This document shows, one piece after another, positions 39,985-54,237 of a stretch of DNA of 64,000 bases. The notes under the pieces are model-generated. The model did no database searches. It had not been told where the DNA came from and saw only the letters and a program-made list of their open reading frames with translations. The translations under genes and the position numbers were made by a program. The stretch is from Sialis fuliginosa (Eukaryota; Arthropoda; Insecta; Megaloptera; Sialidae). Each line of letters begins with the position of its first letter. Positions within the stretch are counted from its first letter, which is position 1. The stretch is taken from positions 1,968,001-2,032,000 of the forward strand of contig OY540818.1 in the NCBI GenBank assembly GCA_961205875.1. Direction: 5' to 3'.

Positions 39985-42900
39985 ACATAAATTTAAATAT
40001 AAATTTAAACATAAATTTAAACATAAATTTAAACATAAATTTAAACATAAATTTAAACATAAATTTAAACATAAACTTAAACATAAATTTAAACAACAAA
40101 TTTAAACATAAATTCAAACATAATTTTAAACATAAATTTAAACATAAATTTAAACATAAATTTAAACATAAATTTAAACATAAATTTAAACATAAATTTA
40201 AACATAAATTTAAACATAAATTTAAACATAAATTTAAACATAAATTTAAACATAAATTTAAACATAAATTTAAACATAAATTTAAAAATAAATTTAAACA
40301 TAAATTAAAACATAAATTTAAACATAAATTTAAACATAAATTTAAACATAAATTAAAATATAAACTTAAATTTAAACATAAATTTAAACATAAATTAAAT
40401 CTTAAACATAAACTTAAACATAAATTTAAACATAAATTTAAACATAAATTTAAACATAAATTTAAACATAAATTTAAACATAAATTTAAACATAAATTTA
40501 AACATAAATTTAAACATAAATTTAAACATAAATTTAAACATAAATTTAAACATAAATTTAAACATAAATTTAAACATAAATTTAAACATAAATTTAAACA
40601 TAAATTTAAAAATAAATTTAAACATAAATTAAAACATAAATTAAAACATAAACTTAAACTTAAACATAAATTTAAACATAAATTTAAACATAAATTTAAA
40701 CATAAATTTAAACATAAATTTAAACATAAATTTAAACATAAATTTAAACATAAATTTAAACATAAATTTAAACATAAATTTAAACATAAATTTAAACATA
40801 AATTTAAACATAAATTAAAATATAAACATAAATTTAAACATAAATTTAAACATAAATTTAAACATAAATTAAAATATAAACATAAATTTAAACATAAATT
40901 TAAACATAAATTTAAACATAAATTAAAATATAAACATAAATTTAGACATAAATTTAAACATAAATTTAAACATAAATTTAAACATAAATTTAAACATAAA
41001 TTTAAACATAAATTTAAACATAAATTAAAACATAAATTAAAACATAAACTTAAACATAAACTTAAACATAAACTTAAACATAAATTTAAACATAAATTTA
41101 AACATAAATTTAAACATAAATTTAAACATAAATTTAAACATAAATTTAAACAACAAATTTAAACATAAATTCAAACATAATTTTAAACATAAATTTAAAC
41201 ATAAATTTTAACATAAATTTAAACATAAATTAGAACATAAATTTAAACATAAATTTAAACATAAATTTAAACATAAATTTAAACATAAATTTAAACATAA
41301 ATTAAAACATAAATTAAAACATAAACTTAAATTTAAACATAAATTTAAACATAAATTTATACATAAATTTAAACATAAACTTAAATTTAAACATAAATTT
41401 AAACAACAAATTTAAACATAAATTCAAACATAATTTTAAACATAAATTTAAACATAAATTTAAACATAAATTTAAACATAAATTTAAACATAAATTTAAA
41501 CATAAATTTAAACATAAATTTAAACATAAATTTAAACATAAATTTAAACATAAATTTAAACATAATTTTAAACATAAATTTAAACATAAATTTAAAAATA
41601 AATTTAAACATAAATTAAAACATAAATTTAAACATAAATTTAAACATAAATTTAAACATAAAATAAAATATAAACTTAAATTTAAACATAAATTTAAACA
41701 TAAATTAAATCTTAAACATAAACTTAAACATAAATTTAAACATAAATTTAAACATAAATTAAAACATAAACTTAAATTTAAACATAAATTTAAACATAAA
41801 TTTAAACATAAATTTAAACATAAATTTAAACATAAATTTAAACATAAATTTAAACATAAATTTAAACATAAATTTAGACATAAATTTAAACATAAATTTA
41901 AACATAAATTTAAACATAAATTTAAACATAAATTTAAAAATAAATTTAAACATAAATTAAAACAAACTTAAATTTAAACATAAATTTAAACATAAATTTA
42001 TGCATAAATTAAAACATAAACTTAAATTTAAACATAAATTTAAACATAAATTTAAACTTAAATTTAAACATAAATTTAAACATAAATTTAAACATAAATT
42101 TAAACATAAATTTAAACATAAATATAAACATAAATTTAAACATAAATTTAAACATAAATTTAAACATAAATTTAAACATAAATTTAAACATAAATTTAAA
42201 AATAAATTTAAACATAAATTAAAACAAACTTAAATTTAAACATAAATTTAAACATAAATTAAATCTTAAACATAAACTTAAACATAAATTTAAACATAAA
42301 TTTAAACATAAACTTAAACATAAACTTAAACATAAAATTAAACATAAATTTAAACATAAATTTAAACAACAAATTTAAACATAAATTCAAACATAAATTA
42401 AAACTTAAATTTAAACATAAATTTAAACTTAAATTTAAACATAAATTTAAACTTAAATTTAAACATAAATTTAAACTTAAATTTAAACATAAATTAAAAC
42501 ATAAACTTAAACATAAACTTAAACATAAATTTTAACATAAATTAAAATATAAACTTAAATTTAAACATAAATTTAAACATAAATTAAATCTTAAACATAA
42601 ACTTAAACATAAATTTAAACATAAATTTAAACATAAATTAAAACATAAACTTAAAACATAAACTTAAATTTAAACATAAATTTAAACATAAATTTAAACA
42701 TAAATTTAAACATAAATTTAAACATAAATTTAAACATAAATTTAAACATAAATTTAAACATAAATTTAAACATAAATTTAAACATAAATTAAAACATAAA
42801 TTTAAACATAAATTTAAACATAAATTTAAACATAAATTTAAACATAAATTTAAAAATAAATTTAAACATAAATTAAAACAAACTTAAATTTAAACATAAA

Positions 42901-45900
42901 TTTAAACATAAATTTATGCATAAATTAAAACATAAACTTAAATTTAAACATAAATTTAAACATAAAGTTAAACTTAAATTTAAACATAAATTTAAACATA
43001 AATTTAAACATAAACTTAAACATAAATTTAAACATAAATATAAACATAAATTTAAACATAAATTTAAACATAAATTTAAACATAAATTTAAACATAAATT
43101 TAAAAATAAATTTAAACATAAATTAAAACAAACTTTAATTTAAACTTAAATTTAAACATAAATTAAATCTTAAACATAAACTTAAACATAAATTTAAACA
43201 TAAATTTAAACATAAACTTAAACATAAACTTAAACATAAAATTGAATATAAATTTAAACATAAATTTAAACAACAAATTTAAACATAAATTCAAACATAA
43301 ATTTAAACTTAAATTTAAACATAAATTTAAACTTAAATTTAAACATAAATTTAAACTTAAATTTAAACATAAATTAAAACATAAACTTAAACATAAACTT
43401 AAACATAAATTTAAACATAAATTTAAACATAAATTTAAACATAAACTTAAACATAAATTTAAACATAAATTTAAACATAAATTTAAACTTAAATTTAAAC
43501 ATAAATTTAAACATAAACTTAAACATAAACTTAAACATAAAATTGAATATAAATTTAAACATAAATTTAAACAACAAATTTAAACATAAATTCAAACATA
43601 AATTTAAACATAAATTTAAACATAAATTTAAACTTAAATTTAAACATAAATTTAAACATAAATTAAATCTTAAACATAAACTTAAACATAAATTTAAACA
43701 TAAATTTAAACTTAAATTTAAACATAAATTAAAACATAAATTTAAACATAAACTTAAACATAAATTTAAACATAAATTTAAACATAAATTTAAACATAAA
43801 TTCAAACATAAATTAAAACATAAATTAAAACATAAACTTAAACTTAAACATAAATTTAAACATAAATTTAAACATAAATTAAAATATAAACATAAATTTA
43901 AACATAAATTTAAACATAAATTAAAATATAAACATAAATTTAGACATAAATTTAAACATAAATTTAAACATAAATTTAAACATAAATTTAAACATAAATT
44001 TAAACATAAATTTAAACATAAATTTAAACAACAAATTTAAACATAAATTCAAACATAATTTTAAACATAAATTTAAACATAAATTTTAACATAAATTTAA
44101 ACATAAATTAGAACATAAATTTAAACATAAATTTAAACATAAATTTAAACATAAATTAAAACATAAATTAAAACATAAACTTAAATTTAAACATAAATTT
44201 AAACATAAATTTAAACATAAAATTAAACATAAATTTAAACATAAATTTAAACATAAATTAAAACATATATTAAAACATAAATTAAAACATAAACTTAAAC
44301 ATAAACTTAAAGATAAACTTAAACATAAATTAAAACATAATTTTAAACATAAATTTAAACATAAATTTAAACATAAATTAAACATAAATTAAAACATAAA
44401 TTAAAACATAAACTTAAACTTAAACATAAATTTAAACATAAATTTAAACATAAATTTAAACATAAATTTAAACATAAATTAAAATATAAACATAAATTTA
44501 AACATAAATTTAAACATAAATTAAAATATAAACATAAATTTAAACATAAATTTAAACATAAATTTAAACATAAATTTAAGCATAAATATAAACATAAATT
44601 TAAACTTAAATTAAAACATAAACTTAAATTTAAACATAAATTTAAACATAAACTTAAACATAAACATAAACATAAACATAAACATAAACATAAACATAAA
44701 TTTAAACATAAATTTAAACATAAATTAAAACATAAATTTAAACATAAATTTAAACATAAATTTAAACATAATTTTAAACATAAATTTAAACATAAATTTA
44801 AACATAAATTTAAACATAAATTTAAACATAAATTTAAACATAAATTTAAACATAAATTAAAACATAAATTTAAACATAAATTAAAATATAAACTTAAATT
44901 TAAACATAAATTTAAACATATATTAAATCTTAAACATAAACTTAAACATAAATTTAAACATAAATTTAAACATAAATTAAAACATAAACTTAAATTTAAA
45001 CATAAATTTAAACATAAATTTAAACATAAATTTAAACATAAATTTAAACATAAATTTAAACATAAATTTAAACATAAATTTAAACATAAATTTAAACATA
45101 AATTTAAACATAAATTTAAACAACAAATTTAAACATAAATTCAAACATAATTTTAAACATAAATTTAAACATAAATTTAAACATAAATTTAAACATAAAT
45201 TAAAACATAAATTTAAACATAAATTTAAACATAAATTTAAACATAAATTTAAACATAAATTTAAACATAAATTTAAACATAAATTTAAACATAAATTTAA
45301 ACATAAATTTAAACATAAATTTAAACATAAATTTAAACATAACTTTAAACATAAATTAAAACATAAATTAAAACATAAATTTAAACATAAATTTAAACAT
45401 AAATTTAAACATAAACTTAAATTTAAACATAAATTTAAACATAAATTTTAACATAAATTTAAATATAAATTTAAACTTAAATATAAATTTAAACATAAAT
45501 TTAAACATAAATTTAAAAATAAATTTAAACATAAATTAAAACAAACTTAAATTTAAATTTAAATTTCAACATAAATTTAAACTTATATTTAAACATAAAT
45601 TTAAACATAAATTTAAACATAAATTTAAATATAAATTTAAACTTAAATATAAATTTAAACATAAATTTAAACATAAATTTAAAAATAAATTTAAACATAA
45701 ATTAAAACAAACTTAAATTTAAACATAAATTTAAACATAAATTAAAACATAAACTTAAATTTAAACAAAAATTAAAACATAAACTTAAACATAAATTCAA
45801 ACATAATTTTAAACATAAATTTAAACATAAATTTTAACATAAATTTAAACATAAATTAAAACATAAACTTAAATTTAAACATAAATTTAAACATAAATTT

Positions 45901-47936
45901 AAAGATAAAATTAAACATAAATTTAAACATAAATTTAAACATAAATTAAAACATATATTAAAACATAAATTAAAACATAAACTTAAACATAAACTTAAAG
46001 ATAAACTTAAACATAAATTAAAACATAATTTTAAACATAAATTTAAACATAAATTTAAACATAAATTAAACATAAATTAAAACATAAATTAAAACATAAA
46101 CTTAAACTTAAACATAAATTTAAACATAAATTTAAACATAAATTTAAACATAAATTTAAACATAAATTAAAATATAAACATAAATTTAAACATAAATTTA
46201 AACATAAATTAAAATATAAACATAAATTTAAACATAAATTTAAACATAAATTTAAACATAAATTTAAGCATAAATATAAACATAAATTTAAACATAAATT
46301 AAAACATAAACTTAAATTTAAACATAAATTTAAACATAAACTTAAACATAAACATAAACATAAACATAAACATAAACATAAACATAAATTTAAACATAAA
46401 TTTAAACATAAATTAAAACATAAATTTAAACATAAATTTAAACATAAATTTAAACATAATTTTAAACATAAATTTAAACATAAATTTAAACATAAATTTA
46501 AACATAAATTTAAACATAAATTTAAACATAAATTTAAACATAAATTTAAACATAAATTAAAACATAAATTTAAACATAAATTAAAATATAAACTTAAATT
46601 TAAACATAAATTTAAACATAAATTAAATCTTAAACATAAACTTAAACATAAATTTAAACATAAATTTAAACATAAATTAAAACATAAACTTAAATTTAAA
46701 CATAAATTTAAACATAAATTTAAACATAAATTTAAACATAAATTTAAACATAAATTTAAACATAAATTTAAACATAAATTTAAACATAAATTTAAACATA
46801 AATTTAAACATAAATTTAAACAACAAATTTAAACATAAATTCAAACATAATTTTAAACATAAATTTAAACATAAATTTAAACATAAATTTAAACATAAAT
46901 TAAAACATAAATTTAAACATAAATTTAAACATAAATTTAAACATAAATTTAAACATAAATTTAAACATAAATTTAAACATAAATTTAAACATAAATTTAA
47001 ACATAAATTTAAACATAAATTTAAACATAAATTTAAACATAAATTTAAACATAAATTAAAACATAAATTAAAACATAAATTTAAACATAAATTTAAACAT
47101 AAATTTAAACATAAACTTAAATTTAAACATAAATTTAAACATAAATTTTAACATAAATTTAAATATAAATTTAAACATAAATTTAAACATAAATTTAAAA
47201 ATAAATTTAAACATAAATTAAAACAAACTTAAATTTAAATTTAAATTTCAACATAAATTTAAACTTATATTTAAACATAAATTTAAACATAAATTTAAAC
47301 ATAAATTTAAATATAAATTTAAACTTAAATATAAATTTAAACATAAATTTAAACATAAATTTAAAAATAAATTTAAACATAAATTAAAACAAACTTAAAT
47401 TTAAACATAAATTTAAACATAAATTTAAACATAAATTAAAACATAAACTTAAATTTAAACAAAAATTAAAACATAAACTTAAACATAAATTCAAACATAA
47501 TTTTAAACATAAATTTAAACATAAATTTTAACATAAATTTAAACATAAATTAAAACATAAATTTAAACATAAATTTAAACAAAAATTTAAACATAAATTT
47601 AAACATAAATTAAAACATAAATTAAAACATAAATTTGGACATAAATTTAAACATAAATTTAAACATAAATTTAAACATAAATTTAAACATAAATTTAAAC
47701 ATAAATTTAAACATAAATTTAAACATAAATTTAAACATAAATTTAAACATAAATTTAAACATAAATTTAAACATAAATTAAAATATAAACATAAATTTAA
47801 ACATAAATTTAAACATAAATTTAATCATAAATTTAAGCATAAACATAAACATAAATTTAAACATAAATTAAAATATAAACTTAAATTTAAACATAAATTT
47901 AAACTTAAATTAAAACATAAATTAAAACATAAACTT
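39985..47936 (+). repeat. 12-mer satellite field, macro-repeat unit 2
   Basis: Collinear with unit 1: the same CAACAAATTT blocks (near 40093 and 41403), an ATTTATGCATAAATT pair (near 41997 and 42913, 916 bp), and blocks at 44086 and 45834 matching 34700 and 36526. Short hexamer runs at 44656 and 46343. A rare AAATTTGG unit lies near 47633. No gene. Confidence 0.92.
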
Positions 47937-48230
47937 AAACATAAACATAAACATAAACATAAACATAAACATAAACATAAACATAAACATAAACATAAAC
48001 ATAAACATAAACATAAACATAAACATAAACATAAACATAAACATAAACATAAACATAAACATAAACATAAACATAAACATAAACATAAACATAAACATAA
48101 ACATAAACATAAACATAAACATAAACATAAACATAAACATAAACATAAACATAAACATAAACATAAACATAAACATAAACATAAACATAAACATAAAACA
48201 TAAACATAAACATAAACATAAACATAAGCA
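47937..48230 (+). repeat. (AAACAT)n left arm, module 10
   Basis: About 294 bp of uniform hexamers with the AAAACAT slip placed one unit further from the core (near 48195) than in modules 8 and 9. Confidence 0.96.
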
Positions 48231-48489
48231 TTTAACATAAACTAAATCATACACCTAAATAAACAAATAACAACTGCAAATCGACTCGATTTGTATTAAA
48301 TCGGTCTATTTTGATAATAAACGCCTCGATTCGTACCAATAACAATCGGATCAAATTATTTTCATTCAATTCCATCAGTTTGGGGACTTATCGGAAATTT
48401 AGAGTTTAAATGACTAGATTTGACATTATTTGATGTAATTTGAGTCAAATGATGATTTTCGACTCAATTATTTTTTACAATTAAAAATA
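48231..48489 (+). other. Conserved core, copy 10 (subfamily C)
   Basis: 259 bp with the same 3-bp deletion as copy 8, plus a private TTTGGGGACTT in place of TTTGGATACTT. Palindrome and TGAGTCA (48441) are intact. Confidence 0.93.
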
Positions 48490-48890
48490 ATGTTTTTGTT
48501 TATGTTGTTGTTTATGTTTAAGTTTATGTTTATGTTTATGTTGAAGTTTATGTTTATGTTTATGTTTATGTTTATGTTTATGTTTATGTTTATGTTTATG
48601 TTTATGTTTATGTTTATGTTTATGTTTATGTTTATGTATATGTTTATGTTTATGTTTATGTTTATGTTTATGTTTATGTTTATGTTTATGTTTATGTTTA
48701 TGTTTATGTTTATGTTTATGTTTATGTTTATGTTTATGTTTATGTTTATGTTTATGTTTATGTTTATGTTTATGTTTATGTTTATGTTTATGTTTATGTT
48801 TATGTTTATGTTTATGTTTATGTTTATGTTTATGTTTATGTTTATGTTTATGTTTATGTTTATGTTTATGTTTATGTTTATGTTTATTAT
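48490..48890 (-). repeat. Inverted (ATGTTT)n right arm, module 10
   Basis: Group C lead, one TATATG variant near 48636, then uniform hexamers. No inverted tail: polarity flips at TTTATTATATAAATATAAAC (48884-48903), a unique junction consistent with loss of the tail and the GTAC exit. Confidence 0.94.
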
Positions 48891-49382
48891 ATAAATATAA
48901 ACATAAATTTAAACATAAATTTAAACATAAATTTAAACATAAATTTAAACATAAATTTAAACATAAATTTAAACATAAATTTAAACATAAATTTAAACAT
49001 AAATTTAAACATAAATTTAAACATAAATTTAAACATAAATTTAAACATAAATTTAAACATAAATTTAAACATAAATTTAAACATAAATTTAAACATAAAT
49101 TTAAACATAAATTTAAACATAAATTTAAACATAAATTTAAACATAAATTTAAACATAAATTTAAACATAAATTTAAACATAAATTTAAACATAAATTTAA
49201 ACATAAATTAAAACATAAATTTAAACATAAATTTAAAAATAAATTTAAACATAAATTAAAACAAACTTAAATTTAAACATAAATTAAATCTTAAACATAA
49301 ACTTAAATATAAATTTAAACATAAATTTAAACATAAATTAAAACATAAACTTAAATTTAAACATAAATTTAAACATAAATTT

Positions 49383-49526
49383 AAACTTAAATTTAAACAT
49401 AAATTTAAACTTAAATTTAAACATAAATTTAAACTTAAATTTAAACATAAATTTAAACTTAAATTTAAACATAAATTTAAACTTAAATTTAAACATAAAT
49501 TTAAACTTAAATTTAAACATAAATTT
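49383..49526 (+). repeat. 24-bp higher-order subarray
   Basis: AAACTT recurs at 49383, 49407, 49431, 49455, 49479 and 49503, giving six 24-bp units made of AAACTT, AAATTT, AAACAT and AAATTT. Similar subarrays lie near 51275-51400, 52780-52900, 55510-55630 and 62300-62395. Confidence 0.92.
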
Positions 49527-51507
49527 AAATTTAAATTTAAACATAATTTAAAACATAAACTTAAACATAAACTTAAACATAAATTTAAACATAAATTTAA
49601 ACATAAATTTAAACATGAATTTAAACATAAATTTAAACATAAATTAAAACATAAATTTAAACATAAATTTAAACAAAAATTTAAACATAAATTTAAACAT
49701 AAATTTAAACTTAAATTTAAACATAAATTAAAACATAAACTTAAACATAAACTTAAACATAAATTTAAACATAAATTTAAACATAAATTTTAACATAAAT
49801 TTAAACTAAAATTTAAACATAAATTTAAATATAAATTTAAACATAAATTTAAAAATAAATTTAAACATAAATTAAAACATAAATTAAAACAAACTTAAAT
49901 TTAAACATAAATTTAAACATAAATTAAATCTTAAACATAAACTTAAACATAAATTTAAACATAAATTAAAACATAAACTTAAATTTAAACATAAATTTAA
50001 ACATAAATTTAAACTTAAATTTAAACATAAATTTAAACATTAATTTAAACATAAATTTAAAAATAAATTTAAACATAAATTAAAACATAAATTAAAACAA
50101 ACTTAAATTTAAACATAAATTTAAACATAAATTTAAACATAAATTTAAACTTAAATTTAAACATAAATTTTAACATAAATTTAAACATAAATTTAAACAT
50201 AAATTTAAACATAAATTTAAACATAAATTTAAACATAAATTTAAACATAAATTTAAACATAAATTTAAACAACAAATTTAAACATAAATTTAAACATAAA
50301 TTTAAACATAAAATTAAACATAAATTTAAACATAAATTTAAACATAAATTTAAACATAAATTTAAACATAAATTAAAACATAAATTTAAACATAAATTTA
50401 AACATAAATTAAAACATAAATAAAAACATAAATTTAAACATAAATTTAAACATAAATTTTAACATAAACTTAAATTTAAACATAAATTTAAACATAAATT
50501 TAAACATAAATTTAAATATAAATTTAAACTTAAATATAAATTTAAACATAAATTTAAACATAAATTTAAACAACAAATTTAAACATAACTTCAAACATAA
50601 TTTTAAACATAAATTTAAACATAAATTTAAACATAAATTTAAACATAAATTAAAACATAAATTTAAACATAAATTTAAACATAAATTTAAACATAAATTT
50701 AAACATAAATTTAAACATAAATTTAAACATAAATTTAAACATAAATTTAAACATAAATTTAAACATAAATTAAAACATAAATAAAAACATAAATTTAAAC
50801 ATAAACTTAAACATAAATTTTAACATAAACTTAAATTTAAACATAAATTTAAACATAAATTTAAACATAAATTTAAATATAAATTTAAACTTAAATATAA
50901 ATTTAAACATAAATTTAAACATAAATTTAAAAATAAATTTAAACATAAATTAAAACAAACTTAAATTTAAATTTAAATTTAAACATAAATTTAAACTTAA
51001 ATTTAAACATAAATTTAAACATAAATTTAAAAATAAATTTAAACATAAATTAATACATAAACTTAAATTTAAACATAAATTTAAACATAAATTTAAACAT
51101 AAATTAAAACATAAACTTAAATTTAAACATAAATTTAAACATAAATTTAAACATAAATTTAAACATAAATTTAAAAATAAATTTAAACATAAATTAAAAC
51201 AAACTTAAATTTAAACATAAATTAAATCTTAAACATAAACTTAAACATAAATTTAAACATAAATTTAAACATAAATTTAAACTTAAATTTAAACATAAAT
51301 TTAAACTTAAATTTAAACATAAATTTAAACTTAAATTTAAACATAAATTTAAACTTAAATTTAAACATAAATTTAAACTTAAATTTAAACATAAATTTAA
51401 ATTTAAATTTAAACATAATTTAAAACATAAACTTAAACATAAACTTAAACATAAATTTAAACATAAATTTAAACATAAATTTAAACATGAATTTAAACAT
51501 AAATTTA

Positions 51508-54237
51508 AACATAAATTTAAACATAAATTTAAACATAAATTTAAACAAAAATTTAAACATAAATTTAAACATAAATTTAAACTTAAATTTAAACATAAAT
51601 TAAGACATAAACTTAAACATAAACTTAAACATAAATTTAAACATAAATTTAAACATAAATTTTAACATAAATTTAAACTAAAATTTAAACATAAATTTAA
51701 ATATAAATTTAAACATAAATTTAAAAATAAATTTAAACATAAATTAAAACATAAATTAAAACAAACTTAAATTTAAACATAAATTAAATCTTAAACATAA
51801 ACTTAAACATAAATTTAAACATAAATTAAAACATAAACTTAAATTTAAACATAAATTTAAACATAAATTTAAACTTAAATTTAAACATAAATTTATACAT
51901 AAATTTAAACATAAATTTAAAAATAAATTTAAACATAAATTAAAACATAAATTAAAACAAACTTAAATTTAAACATAAATTTAAACATAAATTTAAACAT
52001 AAATTTAAACTTAAATTTAAACATAAATTTTAACATAAATTTAAACATAAATTTAAACATAAATTTAAACATAAATTTAAACATAAATTTAAACATAAAT
52101 TTAAACATAAATTTAAACATAAATTTAAACAACAAATTTAAACATAAATTTAAACATAATATTAAACATAAAATTAAACATAAATTTAAACATAAATTTA
52201 AACATAAAGTTAAACATAAATTTAAACAACAAATTTAAACATAAATTCAAACATAATTTTAAACATAAATTTAAACATAAATTTAAACATAAATTTAAAC
52301 ATAAATTAAAACATAAATTTAAACATAAATTTAAACATAAATTTAAACATAAATTTAAACATAAATATAAACATAAATTTAAACATAAATTTAAACATAA
52401 ATTTAAACATAAATTTAAACATAAATTAAAACATAAATAAAAACATAAATTTAAACATAAATTTAAACATAAATTTTAACATAAACTTAAATTTAAAAAT
52501 AAATTTAAACATAAATTAAAACATAAACTTAAATTTAAACATAAATTTAAACATAAATTTAAACATAAATTAAAACATAAACTTAAATTTAAACATAAAT
52601 TTAAACATAAATTTAAACATAAATTTAAAAATAAATTTAAACATAAATTAAAACAAACTTAAATTTAAACATAAATTAAATCTTAAACATAAACATAAAC
52701 ATAAATTTAAACATAAATTTAAACATAAATTAAAACATAAACTTAAATTTAAACATAAATTTAAACATAAATTTAAACTTAAATTTAAACATAAATTTAA
52801 ACTTAAATTTAAACATAAATTTAAACTTAAATTTAAACATAAATTTAAACTTAAATTTAAACATAAATTTAAACTTAAATTTAAACATAAATTTAAATTT
52901 AAATTTAAACATAATTTAAAACATAAACTTAAACATAAACTTAAACATAAATTTAAACATAAATTTAAACATAAATTTAAACATGAATTTAAACATAAAT
53001 TTAAACATAAATTTAAACATAAATTTAAACATAAATTTAAACAAAAATTTAAACATAAATTTAAACATAAATTTAAACTTAAATTTAAACATAAATTAAA
53101 ACATAAACTTAAACATAAACTTAAACATAAATTTAAACATAAATTTAAACATAAATTTTAACATAAATTTAAACTAAAATTTAAACATAAATTTAAATAT
53201 AAATTTAAACATAAATTTAAAAATAAATTTAAACATAAATTAAAACATAAATTAAAACAAACTTAAATTTAAACATAAATTTAAACATAAATTAAATCTT
53301 AAACATAAACTTAAACATAAATTTAAACATAAATTAAAACATAAACTTAAATTTAAACATAAATTTAAACATAAATTTAAACTTAAATTTAAACATAAAT
53401 TTAAACATAAATTTAAACATAAATTTAAAAATAAATTTAAACATAAATTAAAACATAAATTAAAACAAACTTAAATTTAAACATAAATTTAAACATAAAT
53501 TTAAACATAAATTTAAACTTAAATTTAAACATAAATTTTAACATAAATTTAAACATAAATTTAAACATAAATTTAAACATAAATTTAAACATAAATTTAA
53601 ACATAAATTTAAACATAAATTTAAACATAAATTTAAACATAAATTTAAACAACAAATTTAAACATAAATTTAAACATAATATTAAACATAAAATTAAACA
53701 TAAATTTAAACATAAATTTAAACATAAATTTAAACATAAATTTAAACATAAATTAAAACATAAATTTAAACATAAATTTAAACATAAATTAAAACATAAA
53801 TAAAAACATAAATTTAAACATAAATTTAAACATAAATTTTAACATAAACTTAAATTTAAACATAAATTTAAACATAAATTTAAACATAAATTTAAATATA
53901 AATTTAAACTTAAATATAAATTTAAACATAAATTTAAACATAAATTTAAACAACAAATTTAAACATAAATTCAAACATAATTTTAAACATAAATTTAAAC
54001 ATAAATTTAAACATAAATTTAAACATAAATTAAAACATAAATTTAAACATAAATTTAAACATAAATTTAAACATAAATTTAAACATAAATTTAAACATAA
54101 ATTAAAACATAAATTTAAACATAAATTTAAACATAAATTTAAACATAAATTTAAACATAAATTTAAACATAAATTTAAACATAAATTTAAACATAAATTT
54201 AAACATAAATTTAAACATAAATTAAAACATAAATAAA
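51508..54237 (+). repeat. 2,730-bp tandem duplication, copy 1
   Basis: Rare variants recur at exactly +2,730: AACAAAAATTT (51541, 54271), TAAGACATAA (51601, 54331), TTATACAT (51891, 54621), AACATAAAGT (52201, 54931) and ACATGAATTT (52981, 55711). 2,730 is 455 hexamers. The left edge is set where 51508 and 54238 stop matching upstream. Confidence 0.93.

Noticed and set aside
39957..41162. A 401-codon open frame (KH/KF dipeptides) and similar long frames across the window
   Set aside because: Open only because the 6/12-bp period is a multiple of three and lacks in-frame stops. Composition is a pure dipeptide repeat, frames are open on both strands at once, and they end wherever a phase shift occurs. 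Not genes.
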